This document shows positions 26,663-35,532 of a DNA stretch of 64,000 bases, piece after piece. The DNA is from Bradyrhizobium commune (lineage in GTDB: Bacteria; Pseudomonadota; Alphaproteobacteria; Rhizobiales; Xanthobacteraceae): the NCBI RefSeq assembly GCF_015624505.1, contig NZ_CP061379.1:558001-622000 (forward strand). Reading direction: 5' to 3'. Position 1 is the first letter of the stretch. Every line of letters starts with the position of its first letter. Position numbers and translations under genes: made by a program. The notes beneath the pieces are model-generated. The model worked only from the letters and a program-made list of their open reading frames with translations. It was not told the DNA's origin and searched no databases.

Positions 26663-26812
26663 TCAATCATCGCGCTGGCTTATTGGCCCTGGGGGGCCGG
26701 CGATCGCCGCAAAGCGCCCGAGCAGGGTCGCCTCGGCCTTGGGAGTCAGACGGTAGCCTTCCGCCATCTCGACGATGTCTCCGCCGGCGACGCACGCGTC
26801 CCACCAGGCATG
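26663..26812 (-). pseudogene. Gene relic, possibly frameshifted
   Basis: The minus-strand frame ends WWDACVAGGDIVEMAEGYRL followed by TPKAEATLLGRF and stops at 26663. It is closed upstream by a stop near 26818. A neighbouring frame (ALFQIFDFYEIELTRRAKQ, about 26820-26890) could be the continuation after a frameshift. No function is recognised. The rest of 26395-27121 has no supportable gene. Confidence 0.3.
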
Positions 26813-27121
26813 ATGACATCATGCGCCTGTTTTGCCCGACGGGTCAACTCGATTTCGTAAAAATCGAAGATTTGGAAAAGCGCAATGCCGGCGGGCGGTC
26901 GGCTACTGTGCATGGGGTTGTTTTCGACTTTTTTCTTGTCGACCCGGCCCCCGATGCGGCGTCGCCAGGCGTCGGCCGACATTCCATGACATGTCGATGT
27001 CGCTTCCGCCCGAGCGCGAGGCGCTGTGCAGCTGCACGCTTCGCTGGAGAATATGCTGGCGAAGTGTGGGGGCACTCTGTAAAGAACGATCAGCTTCAGT
27101 CTGACGGCGGGGGGCATCCCG

Positions 27122-27541
27122 ATGCAGGTGCTGGAATCGGAACGTGACGACGTCATTGTCGGTCCGAGCAATCGCAGCTTCGGGCTGACGATGGCTGTGG
27201 TCTTTGCCTTGATCGGCGGTCTCGGCCTCTACAAGGCCTCATCGCATGCGCCGATCTGGCTTGGCGCCGCGCTCGTGTTCGCGGTACTGGCGCTGCTGTG
27301 GCCGCGCTCTCTCGCACTTGCCAACCGCGTCTGGCTGAAGCTCGGCCTGTTGATGTACCGCGTGGTCAACCCGGTCATCATGGCCATCCTGTTCTTCGGC
27401 GCGATCCTGCCGATCGGATGGATCATGCGGCTGTCCGGCATGGATTTCCTGCGGCTGTCGCGCGACCGCGCGGCGCCGAGCTATTGGCTGCCTCGTTCCG
27501 ACCCGAGACCCATCTCCGAATCGATGCGCCAGCAATTTTAG
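27122..27541 (+). CDS. SxtJ-family membrane protein
   Basis: A 139-residue protein with three hydrophobic segments (about 20-39, 43-61 and 83-105) and a basic C-terminal tail. The layout and the central RVWLKLGLLMYRVVNPVIM match the SxtJ family, first named in the saxitoxin cluster and found beside carbamoyltransferases. Function is unknown. First of a tight operon: 9 bases to DUF5989, then the carbamoyltransferase and an SGNH hydrolase. It may anchor the carbamoyltransferase at the membrane, which is inference. Confidence 0.8.
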   Translation: MQVLESERDDVIVGPSNRSFGLTMAVVFALIGGLGLYKASSHAPIWLGAALVFAVLALLWPRSLALANRVWLKLGLLMYRVVNPVIMAILFFGAILPIGWIMRLSGMDFLRLSRDRAAPSYWLPRSDPRPISESMRQQF

Positions 27542-27550
27542 GCGGACCCG

Positions 27551-27700
27551 ATGTCATTCTTGCGTGAGTTGTTTGCGTTCATCCGGTCTCGCCGAAAGTT
27601 CTGGCTGATACCGATCTTTGCCGTGATGCTGGTGCTCGGGGGGCTTCTGGTCCTGACCAAGGGCTCGGCGCTGGCGCCGTTCATCTACACGCTGTTCTGA
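27551..27700 (+). CDS. DUF5989 small membrane protein (SxtK-like position)
   Basis: A 49-residue protein with a basic amphipathic start (MSFLRELFAFIRSRRKFW) and one helix (about 19-36), then KGSALAPFIYTLF. This is the pattern of the DUF5989 family that accompanies SxtJ and carbamoyltransferases. It lies 9 bases after the SxtJ gene and 10 bases before the carbamoyltransferase, so it is surely cotranscribed. Probably corresponds to SxtK in the saxitoxin naming; that equivalence is from memory. Confidence 0.75.
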   Translation: MSFLRELFAFIRSRRKFWLIPIFAVMLVLGGLLVLTKGSALAPFIYTLF

Positions 27701-27710
27701 GCAGGCCCGG

Positions 27711-29543
27711 ATGCGCATCCTCGGGATTTCGGCTTTCTACCACGACAGTGCCGCAGCGCTCGTGATCGACGGCAAGATCGTCGCGGCCGCGCAGGAGGAG
27801 CGCTTCACGCGCAGGAAGCATGATTCCGGCTTTCCCGCATCCGCCGTCCGCTACTGCCTCGCCGAGGCGGGCATCGACGCCAGCGCGCTCGACCACGTCG
27901 TGTTCTACGAAAAGCCGTTCCTCAAATTCGAGCGCCTGCTCGAGACGTATCTGGCCTTTGCGCCGCGCGGCTTCCAGTCGTTCCGCAAGGCGATACCGGT
28001 CTGGCTCAAGGAAAAGCTGTTCCAGAAGAGCGTGCTTCGCGACCACCTTCGCGAGATCGATGACGCCGTCGATTGGGAGGCGAAGCTGCTGTTTGCCGAT
28101 CATCATCAGAGCCACGCAGCCTCGGCGTTCTTTGCCTCGCCCTTCACCGAATCCGCGATCCTAACGCTCGACGGTGTCGGCGAATGGACCACGACGTCGG
28201 CCGGCTATGGCCGCGGCAACACGCTCGACATCCGGCGCGAGATCAACTTTCCGCACTCGATCGGGCTGCTCTACTCCGCCTTCACCTATTACACCGGCTT
28301 CAAGGTCAATTCCGGCGAGTACAAGGTGATGGGCCTCGCACCCTATGGCGAGCCGAAATATGCCGGGCTGATCTTCGAGCATCTCGTCGATCTCAAGGAC
28401 GACGGCAGCTTCAAGCTCGATCTCGGCTATTTCGACTATTGCACCGGCCTCACCATGACCAATGGCCGTTTCGACGCCCTGTTCGGCGGCAGGCCGCGCG
28501 ATCCGTCGGAGCTTCTCGAGCAGCGCCACATGGATCTGGCCGCGTCGGTCCAGCATGTGACCGAGGAGATCGTGCTGCGTCTGACCCGCAGCCTCGCGCG
28601 CGAAGGCGTGTCGAAGAATCTGTGCCTGGCCGGCGGCGTCGCGCTCAACTGCGTCGCCAACGGCAAGATCCTGCGCGATGGCAAGTTCGAGAAGATTTTT
28701 GTGCAGCCGGCCGCAGGTGATGCCGGCGGCGCGGTCGGCGCCGCGCTCGCGGCCTATCATCAGTTTGCAGGTCAGCCTCGGACGCCCGTCGCGAGCGATG
28801 CCATGGCCGGCAGCTATCTCGGGCCGTCCTTCTCGCAATCCGACATCAAGGCACGCCTGCAAGCGGCCGGCGCCGTGTTCACCGAGCGCGGCGACGAGGC
28901 GATCATTCGCGGTACGGTCGAGGCGCTGGTGGCGGAGAAGGCGGTCGGCTGGTTCCAGGGACGGATGGAGTTCGGCCCGCGTGCGCTGGGCGCGCGCTCC
29001 ATTCTCGGCGATCCCCGCTCGCCCTCGATGCAGAGCTCGCTCAATCTGCGCGTCAAGTTCCGCGAGAGCTTTCGCCCGTTCGCGCCGGCCGTGCTGCGCG
29101 AGGACGTCGCCGACTGGTTCGAGCTCGACTGCGACAGTCCCTACATGCTGATCGTCGCCGATGTTCTGGCCCGCCGCCGGTTGCCGGCCGATCCCGGAAC
29201 CGAAAAGTTGTTCGGCATCGAGCGCCTCAACATCCCGCGATCGGAGATTCCGGCGGTGACCCATGTCGATTATTCGGCACGGATCCAGACCGTTCATGCC
29301 GACACCAACAAGCGGTTCCACGATCTCTTGACGGCCTTCAAGGAAGCGACGGGATGTCCGGTGCTGGTCAATACCAGCTTCAACGTGCGCGGCGAGCCGA
29401 TCGTGTGCACGCCGGAAGATGCATTCCGTTGCTTCATGGGCAGCGACATCGAGGTGCTGGTGGTCGGCAATTGCTTCCTCAACAAGGACGACCAGCCGCC
29501 TTCGCTGAAGCTCGACTACAAGAACCGGTTCGAGCTCGACTGA
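27711..29543 (+). CDS. O-carbamoyltransferase (NodU/CmcH/SxtI family)
   Basis: A 610-residue enzyme that transfers carbamoyl from carbamoyl phosphate, via carbamoyl-adenylate, to a hydroxyl group. The N-terminal ASKHA-like domain starts LGISAFYHDSAAALVIDG, with EERFTRRKHD and DHHQSHAASAFF as metal- and ATP-site motifs. The C-terminal YrdC-like-associated region has MEFGPRALGARSIL. Full length for the family. The acceptor is unknown: a sugar of a surface polymer or a small molecule. It is not next to nod genes, so a NodU role is unlikely. Its stop overlaps the next start (TGATG). Confidence 0.93.
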   Translation: MRILGISAFYHDSAAALVIDGKIVAAAQEERFTRRKHDSGFPASAVRYCLAEAGIDASALDHVVFYEKPFLKFERLLETYLAFAPRGFQSFRKAIPVWLKEKLFQKSVLRDHLREIDDAVDWEAKLLFADHHQSHAASAFFASPFTESAILTLDGVGEWTTTSAGYGRGNTLDIRREINFPHSIGLLYSAFTYYTGFKVNSGEYKVMGLAPYGEPKYAGLIFEHLVDLKDDGSFKLDLGYFDYCTGLTMTNGRFDALFGGRPRDPSELLEQRHMDLAASVQHVTEEIVLRLTRSLAREGVSKNLCLAGGVALNCVANGKILRDGKFEKIFVQPAAGDAGGAVGAALAAYHQFAGQPRTPVASDAMAGSYLGPSFSQSDIKARLQAAGAVFTERGDEAIIRGTVEALVAEKAVGWFQGRMEFGPRALGARSILGDPRSPSMQSSLNLRVKFRESFRPFAPAVLREDVADWFELDCDSPYMLIVADVLARRRLPADPGTEKLFGIERLNIPRSEIPAVTHVDYSARIQTVHADTNKRFHDLLTAFKEATGCPVLVNTSFNVRGEPIVCTPEDAFRCFMGSDIEVLVVGNCFLNKDDQPPSLKLDYKNRFELD

Positions 29544-30523
29544 TGGACAGCACCGGCGACGCCGCTCCCAAAGGCTCGAAGCTTCGCGGCTTGCTGAAAC
29601 CGCTGGCTGCGATGGCGATCATGACGATCGTGACCCTGGCGGCGCTGGAGCTCGTGCTTCGGCTCGCCGACTTCCGCGAGCTGCGGGAAGGCGTCACCGA
29701 GCGTTCGCTGAGCTATGTCTACGACGCCGAGCTTGGCTGGATGCCGGTGCCCGGATCGATCTCGATCGTGACCAATGCGCGAACGATCCACGCCACCCAC
29801 AACAGCCTTGGCCTGCGCGACGAGGAGGCCGTAGCCGACGGCAAGCCCACCATCATGTTCCTCGGCGATTCCTTTGTCTGGGGTCTCGATGCCGAGGTCG
29901 GCGAGCGCTTCAGCGATCTGCTGAAGCCGCGCATTCCAGACCACAAGATCCTGGCGGCAGGCGTGTCGGGCTACGGCACGGACCAGGAATATCTGTTCTT
30001 GAAGCGGCTATGGCCGAAAGTGAAGCCTGCGATCGTCGTGCTGATCTTCTGCACCGACAATGATCGCGCCGACAACAGCACCAACATCCGCTACGAGGGC
30101 TATCAAAAGCCCTACTTCGCGACGTCGGCGGATGGATCGCTGGTGCTAAGGGGGCAACCGGTACCGACCTCGCGCTTGCAGGCCATCAAGGAGAATTGGT
30201 GGGTGCAGCACTCCTGGCTGATCCGGATTGCCAACGCCGTCTACCTCCAGTTCACGCATCCGAAGGTGGACGTGCCGGATCCAACCGAAAAGCTCGTCGA
30301 CAAGATCAGGGACTTCGTCGAAGCCAATGGTGCAAAATTCCTCGTCGGTCTGGAGACCACCGATGCAGGTCTCGTCCGTCATTTGCAGGAACGGCAGATC
30401 CCGTTCGTGACGTTCGACGGTGCCGAGGTCTATCCGGGTGCCGGCGTCGGCGGGCATTGGACGCCGGAGGGGCACAAGCTGGTGGCGGAGAGGATTTATG
30501 ATCTGCTAGCGTCCCGCAACTAA
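29543..30523 (+). CDS. Membrane-anchored SGNH/GDSL hydrolase
   Basis: A 326-residue protein with one N-terminal helix (about 18-38) and a periplasmic SGNH domain. The nucleophile S110 lies in FLGDSFVWG. An asparagine- and aspartate-rich FCTDNDRADN follows, and the late histidine is in GGHWTPEGHKLVAERI. Such enzymes add or remove acyl groups on polysaccharides. It is translationally coupled to the carbamoyltransferase, so both probably modify the same product. Its 3' end overlaps the convergent LysR gene by 18 bases. Confidence 0.8.
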   Translation: MDSTGDAAPKGSKLRGLLKPLAAMAIMTIVTLAALELVLRLADFRELREGVTERSLSYVYDAELGWMPVPGSISIVTNARTIHATHNSLGLRDEEAVADGKPTIMFLGDSFVWGLDAEVGERFSDLLKPRIPDHKILAAGVSGYGTDQEYLFLKRLWPKVKPAIVVLIFCTDNDRADNSTNIRYEGYQKPYFATSADGSLVLRGQPVPTSRLQAIKENWWVQHSWLIRIANAVYLQFTHPKVDVPDPTEKLVDKIRDFVEANGAKFLVGLETTDAGLVRHLQERQIPFVTFDGAEVYPGAGVGGHWTPEGHKLVAERIYDLLASRN

Positions 30524-31465
30524 TTTCCACGTCCCGTCGCCTGCGCGCTTCAACGCCGGGTCGCTCGCCCGCACATGCTCCGCGAGGAAATCGATGAAGG
30601 CGCGGACGCGCGTGGGCAGCGGCGCGGTATGGCCGACATAGACAGCGTGGATGTCTTCGCGATCGCCGGGATTGTAGCCTTGCAGCACCGGCACGAGGCG
30701 GCCGGCTTCGATGTCGGGGCCGATGTGGAACAGCGCGAGGCGGGCGAGCCCGACGCCGCCGAGGCAGAGCCTGCGGGCAGCCTCGCCGTCGCTGGCGCGC
30801 GCGGCCGGTGGCGGCATGGCTTCCTCGGAGAGTTCACCGCGCTTGAACGGCCAGCCCCTGATCGAGCGCGGAAAGGTCCAGCCAATTCCGCGGTGCTCGG
30901 CGAGATCGGCCGGAATCTTCGGCGTGCCGAAGCGCGCCAGATAGTTCGGCGCGCCGACCACGACCATGCGACTGGTGCCGAGTTTGCGCGCGACAAGACG
31001 TGACGCTCGCAGAGGCCCGACACGGATCGCGACATCGGCGCGCTCCTGCATCAGGTCGATCAGCGTGTCGGTTAGCACGAGATCGAGCGTGACATCGGGA
31101 TGTTGTTCGAGGAAGCGCGGAATCAGCGGCATCACATGCAGCATGCCGAACGGGATGTTGCTGTTGACCGTGAGGCGGCCACGCGGCGCGGCGCCTGATG
31201 CCGCTTCGCGCTCGGCCTCCTCCATTTCGGCGAGGATGCTCGCGGCGCGCTGGTAAAACGCCCGGCCTTCTTCCGTCAGCGTGAGCTTGCGCGTCGTGCG
31301 GTTGATCAGCCGAGAACCGAGCCGCGCTTCCAGCCGCGAGATCAGCTTGCTCACGCCCGACGGCGTCAGGCGCAACTTTCGCGCAGCTTGGGTGAAGCCG
31401 CCGAGATCGACGACGCGGACAAAGACCTCCATCTCGGCGGAGCGGTTGGTGTCGAAACGGGCCAT
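30506..31465 (-). CDS. LysR-type regulator divergent from MFS exporter
   Basis: A 319-residue regulator with the N-terminal helix-turn-helix FTQAARKLRLTPSGVSKLIS and the linker helix, then an effector-binding domain. The sequence is of the AaeR/DsdC-like LysR subgroup common in Proteobacteria (RADVAIRVGPL, ending PTRVRAFIDFLAEH). It is divergent from the MFS transporter with 98 bases between starts, so it probably controls that gene. Its end overlaps the SGNH hydrolase tail to tail. Confidence 0.9.
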   Translation of the reverse strand: MARFDTNRSAEMEVFVRVVDLGGFTQAARKLRLTPSGVSKLISRLEARLGSRLINRTTRKLTLTEEGRAFYQRAASILAEMEEAEREAASGAAPRGRLTVNSNIPFGMLHVMPLIPRFLEQHPDVTLDLVLTDTLIDLMQERADVAIRVGPLRASRLVARKLGTSRMVVVGAPNYLARFGTPKIPADLAEHRGIGWTFPRSIRGWPFKRGELSEEAMPPPAARASDGEAARRLCLGGVGLARLALFHIGPDIEAGRLVPVLQGYNPGDREDIHAVYVGHTAPLPTRVRAFIDFLAEHVRASDPALKRAGDGTWKLVAGR

Positions 31466-31563
31466 GTTGAATTCATGTCACAAATGATTGGATTGCCGAC
31501 ATCCTAATGGTTTTGCCGCGGTGCAGCTATCTGCGTGGCTCGTCTCATCCATTGGAGCCTCGC

Positions 31564-32745
31564 ATGCCTCCCGCTGTCCTCGCGCTCACCGCCGGTGCCT
31601 TCGGCATCGGCACCACCGAATTCATCATCATGGGCCTGCTGCTCCAGGTTGCCGCCGACATGCATGTCTCCGTGCCGGTCGCTGGTTTGCTGATCTCCGG
31701 CTATGCGCTTGGCGTGTTCGTCGGCGCGCCGGTGCTGACGCTTCTCACGCGGCGGATGCCCCGAAAGACCATTCTGCTCGCGCTGATGGCAATCTTCACG
31801 CTCGGCAATGCGGCCTGCGCGCTGGCGCCGAATTACGAATTGCTGATGGCCGCGCGCGTGCTGACCTCGCTGGCCCACGGCACCTTCTTCGGCGTCGGCT
31901 CGGTGGTGGCGACCAGTCTGGTTGCCGAGGACAGGCGTGCCTCTGCGATATCAACCATGTTCATCGGTCTCACGGTCGCCACCCTGCTGGGCGTGCCGTT
32001 CGGCGCTTGGTTCGGCCTGATGCTCGGCTGGCGTGCGGCGTTCTGGGCGGTTACCCTGATCGGCGTGATCGCCTTTGCGGTGGTGGCGGCACTGGTGCCC
32101 GGCCATGTCGGCAACGGCGACAAAGCGATCTCACTCGCCGAGGAGATCGCGGTGCTCGGCAAGGCGCAGGTGCTGCTCGGCCTCGCCATGACGGTGTTCG
32201 GCTTTGCCGGCTTGTTCGTCGTCTTCACCTACATCCAGCCGATCCTGACGCGCTTCACCGGCTTCTCCGAGGCCGCGGTCTCGCCGATCCTGTTGGTGTT
32301 CGGAATTGGGCTCGCGATCGGCAATGTCGCTGGCGGCAAGCTCGCCGATCGCGGATTGGCACGCGCGCTGATCGGCACGCTTGCCGGGCTTGCCATAGTG
32401 CTGCTCGGTCTTGCCGTCGTGTTGTCGGTCAAGATCGCAGCGATTGCGCTGATCCTGCTGCTCGGCATCGCGTCATTCGCAACAGTAGCGCCGCTCCAGC
32501 TTCGTGTGCTGGAAGCGGCCGGCTCCAGCGGACGTACACTCGCCTCGAGCCTCAACATCGCCGCCTTCAATCTCGGCAACGCGCTCGGCGCCTGGGCCGG
32601 CGGCGTTACCATCGATCGCGGGCTCGGCCTCTCCGCACTGCCGCTAGTCGCGGCCGGCATCACGGCGCTAGGCCTCGTGCTCGCGCTGTGGAGCCTGCGG
32701 CTCGACCGCATACAGGCCGCAGTCGCGGCGTGCCCGGCGGAATAG
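31564..32745 (+). CDS. MFS transporter (AraJ-like drug/sugar efflux)
   Basis: A 393-residue 12-helix permease of the DHA1/arabinose-efflux type. It begins with AFGIGTTEFIIMGLL, the usual motif of this group, and has a short RMPRK loop. The ATG at 31564 was chosen because the family starts there and ggag lies 8 bases upstream; the frame is open to 31507. Divergent from the LysR gene and followed 9 bases later by the aldo-keto reductase relic, so they were probably one transcript. Confidence 0.9.
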   Translation: MPPAVLALTAGAFGIGTTEFIIMGLLLQVAADMHVSVPVAGLLISGYALGVFVGAPVLTLLTRRMPRKTILLALMAIFTLGNAACALAPNYELLMAARVLTSLAHGTFFGVGSVVATSLVAEDRRASAISTMFIGLTVATLLGVPFGAWFGLMLGWRAAFWAVTLIGVIAFAVVAALVPGHVGNGDKAISLAEEIAVLGKAQVLLGLAMTVFGFAGLFVVFTYIQPILTRFTGFSEAAVSPILLVFGIGLAIGNVAGGKLADRGLARALIGTLAGLAIVLLGLAVVLSVKIAAIALILLLGIASFATVAPLQLRVLEAAGSSGRTLASSLNIAAFNLGNALGAWAGGVTIDRGLGLSALPLVAAGITALGLVLALWSLRLDRIQAAVAACPAE

Positions 32746-32754
32746 CGGACAGCG

Positions 32755-33791
32755 ATGATGGAATACCGCAATCTCGGCGCCTCAGGCCTGAAAGTCCCTG
32801 CCCTTAGCTTCGGCACCGGTACTTTCGGTGGTCAGGGTCCGTTGTTCTCGGCCTGGGGCCGCAGCAGCGCCGACGACGCGCGCAGGCTGGTCGACATCTG
32901 CCTCGAGGCCGGTGTCAATCTGTTCGACAGCGCCGATGTCTATTCGAACGGTGCGTCGGAGAAGATTCTCGGCGCCGCGGTCATGGGCCGCCGTGACAAG
33001 GTGCTGATCTCGACCAAGATGAGCCTGCCCATGGGCGATGGTCCGCTCGACGCAGGCTCGTCGCGGCATCGCTTGCTTGCCTCGGTCGAAGCGGCGCTGC
33101 GGCGGCTCGGCACCGATTATATCGACCTGCTCCAGCTTCAGCCTTCGATGCGTTCACGCCGATCGAGGAGGTGCTGTCGACGCTGGACACGCTCGTGCGC
33201 GCCGGCAAGCTGCGCTACGCCGGCGTCTCCAATTTCTCCGGCTGGCAATTAATGAAGTCGCTCGCCATGGCCGACCGGCACGGTTGGCCACGCTATGCCG
33301 CGCACCAGGTCTATTATTCCCTGCTCGGCCGCGACTATGAGTGGGAACTGATGCCGCTGGCGCGGGACCAGGGCATCGGCGCGCTGGTCTGGAGTCCGCT
33401 CGGCTGGGGCCGGCTCACCGGAAAGATCCGGCGCGGCCAGCCACTGCCGCCGGAAAGCCGTCTGCATGCCACCGCGCAGTTCGGTCCGCCCGTGGATGGG
33501 CAGCGGCTTTATGCCGTCGTCGACGTGCTCGATACGATTGCCACGGAGACCGACCGCACCGTGCCGCAGGTCGCAATCGCCTGGCTGCTGGCGCGCCCGA
33601 CCGTATCCTCCGTGATTATCGGGGCGCGCGACGAGACGCAGTTGCGCGACAATCTCGGCGCGGTGGGCTGGTCGCTGACTGCGAATCAGATCAAGCGTCT
33701 CGACGACGCTAGCGAGGTGATGCCGCCCTATCCCTATTATCCCTATCGCATCCAGGAGGGTTTTGTGCGGTTGAATCCGCCGCCGGTGTGA
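32755..33791 (+). pseudogene. Aldo/keto reductase, frameshifted at the catalytic His
   Basis: Two frames together give one full-length aldo-keto reductase of about 345 residues. The first (from 32755) runs MMEYRNLGASGLKVPALSFG to DYIDLLQLQ. The second (to 33791) resumes with FDAFTPIEEVLSTLDTLVRA and ends VRLNPPPV. The shift of -1 falls at about 33138-33145, exactly where family members have the His-Gly of LLQLHGFD. That histidine is one of the four catalytic residues. The rest is intact, so this is a very young pseudogene or a one-base assembly error. Confidence 0.85.
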
Positions 33792-33914
33792 GAGCGGGCG
33801 ATCGCTGACAATTCGCCGCATCGTTGCATCGCAGCGGTGCGCCATGCAGAAACGCGGCTGTACAGGTCCGATCGCGCTCCGTAACCTCCCCGCCGCAATT
33901 TCAGGAGATGCGAC

Positions 33915-35483
33915 GTGGCGAAGAAGACGGCGACCAAGAAGAAAAGCGTTTCAAAGAAAGCAGCGAAGACCTCGAGCAAGAAGACCACGGCCCGCAAGGG
34001 CGCCGTCGCGAAGCCAGCCAAGACAAAGGTCAAGACAACGGCCAACAAGCCCGCGCCGCGTCGTCCCAAGGGGCCGGCATGGCAATGGTCGGCGGTCGAC
34101 ACCGCCGCCGCGATCCGCGCCGGTGCGATCTCCGCGGTCGAAGCCGTGGAAGCGCATCTCGAGCGCATGCGCGCCGTCAATCCCACGCTCAACGCTGTCG
34201 TCGTCGACCTCAGCGAGGAGGCGCTGAAGGCCGCGCACGCCGCCGACAAGCAGCGCGCCAGAGGTGGCGAGCTCGGCCTTCTGCACGGCGTGCCGATCAC
34301 CATCAAGGAGAACGTCGACTACGAAGGCCGGCCCAATTTCAACGGCGTTCCCGCTAACAAGGATCTTGTTGCGCCGTCGGACTCGCCGGTTGTCCGCAAC
34401 CTGAAGAAGGCCGGCGCGATCGTCATCGGCCTCACCAACACGCCGGAATTCTCGTTCCGCGGCTTCACCGACAATCCGCTGCACGGGCTGACGCTGAACC
34501 CCTGGGATCCGAACATCACCTGCGGCGGCTCCTCGGGCGGCGCGGGGGCGGCCGTGGCCGCCGGCATCGGCACGATCGCGCATGGCAACGACATCGGTGG
34601 TTCGCTGCGCTGGCCGGCGCATTGCAACGGGGTCGCCACGATCAAGCCGACGCAGGGCCGCATTCCCGCCTTCAATGGCAGCGCGACGGCCGAGCGGCCG
34701 ATGCTGGCGCATCTGATGTCGGCGCAGGGCCCGCTCGCCCGCCACGTCGCCGACGTCCGTCTTGCGCTGGAGGTGATGAGCCAGCGCGATCCGCGCGATC
34801 CCTGGTGGGTGCCGGCGCCGCTCACCGGACCGAAGCCGAAGGGTCCGATCAAGGTCGCGCTGGCAAAGATCCCGGACGACATGGACGTCGATCCACAGGT
34901 TGCCGCGGCGCTGCGACAGGCCGCCGATCATCTGGAGCGCTCCGGTTATCGCGTCAGCGAGGTCGAGGTGCCCGACATCAACGGCGTCTGGCAGACTTGG
35001 TGCGACATCATCACCAACGAGACGATGGTGATGCAGGAGGCTGGCATGCTGAAGGTGACGTCGGAGGACTTCCACAAGGCGTGGAACGGCATGAAGACCA
35101 GGGCCAATGTGCTCGATCTGCCGGCCTGGATGCGCGCCACCGCCGCGCGCAACGGCCATATCCGCGCCTGGCAGTTGTTCTTCGAGGATTATCCGGTGGT
35201 GCTGGCACCGACCACGGTGGCTCCGACGCCGGGCCCGCGCGACGACACGATCAGCGCCGAGCGGGTGCAGGAGGTGTTCTGGGGCGGAATGCGCTTCATC
35301 TCCGCCATCAACGTGCTGGGTCTGCCCGGCGCCGTGGTGCCGGTCGCCGTGCACGACGGCAAGCCGATCGGCGTGCAGCTCATCTCCGGGCGCTATCGCG
35401 AGGACCTCGCGCTCGATGCGGCCGCCGCGATCGAGAAGCGCGCCGGCGTGCTTGTCCATCAACTCTGGAAGACCATGGCCTGA
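33915..35483 (+). CDS. Amidase-signature hydrolase with lysine-rich N-terminal tail
   Basis: A 522-residue amidase. The Ser-cisSer-Lys triad is K131 in TIKENVDYEG, S206 in CGGSSGGAG and S230 in GGSLRWP, with normal spacing. The domain begins only at about residue 55. Residues 1-52 are a Lys/Ala/Thr-rich tail (MAKKTATKKKSVSKKAAKTS and so on) that looks like a histone H1 tail and is absent from typical amidases. The substrate is unknown. Monocistronic, convergent with the TadG-like gene. The start ATG follows caggag. Confidence 0.9.
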   Translation: MAKKTATKKKSVSKKAAKTSSKKTTARKGAVAKPAKTKVKTTANKPAPRRPKGPAWQWSAVDTAAAIRAGAISAVEAVEAHLERMRAVNPTLNAVVVDLSEEALKAAHAADKQRARGGELGLLHGVPITIKENVDYEGRPNFNGVPANKDLVAPSDSPVVRNLKKAGAIVIGLTNTPEFSFRGFTDNPLHGLTLNPWDPNITCGGSSGGAGAAVAAGIGTIAHGNDIGGSLRWPAHCNGVATIKPTQGRIPAFNGSATAERPMLAHLMSAQGPLARHVADVRLALEVMSQRDPRDPWWVPAPLTGPKPKGPIKVALAKIPDDMDVDPQVAAALRQAADHLERSGYRVSEVEVPDINGVWQTWCDIITNETMVMQEAGMLKVTSEDFHKAWNGMKTRANVLDLPAWMRATAARNGHIRAWQLFFEDYPVVLAPTTVAPTPGPRDDTISAERVQEVFWGGMRFISAINVLGLPGAVVPVAVHDGKPIGVQLISGRYREDLALDAAAAIEKRAGVLVHQLWKTMA

Positions 35484-35532
35484 GCCTCCCGATACGGGCC
35501 TCGCGTGTCATGCGCGAAGCCCGGGCGGAGGG

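Noticed and set aside
26509..27147. 212-codon plus-strand open frame before sxtJ
   Set aside because: Composition is unlike a protein and it overlaps the sxtJ-like start in another frame; opposite-strand relics are more convincing.
27711..29543. nodU nodulation gene
   Set aside because: Same family, but no other nod genes or nod box are near, and the SxtJ/DUF5989 partners point to a different role.
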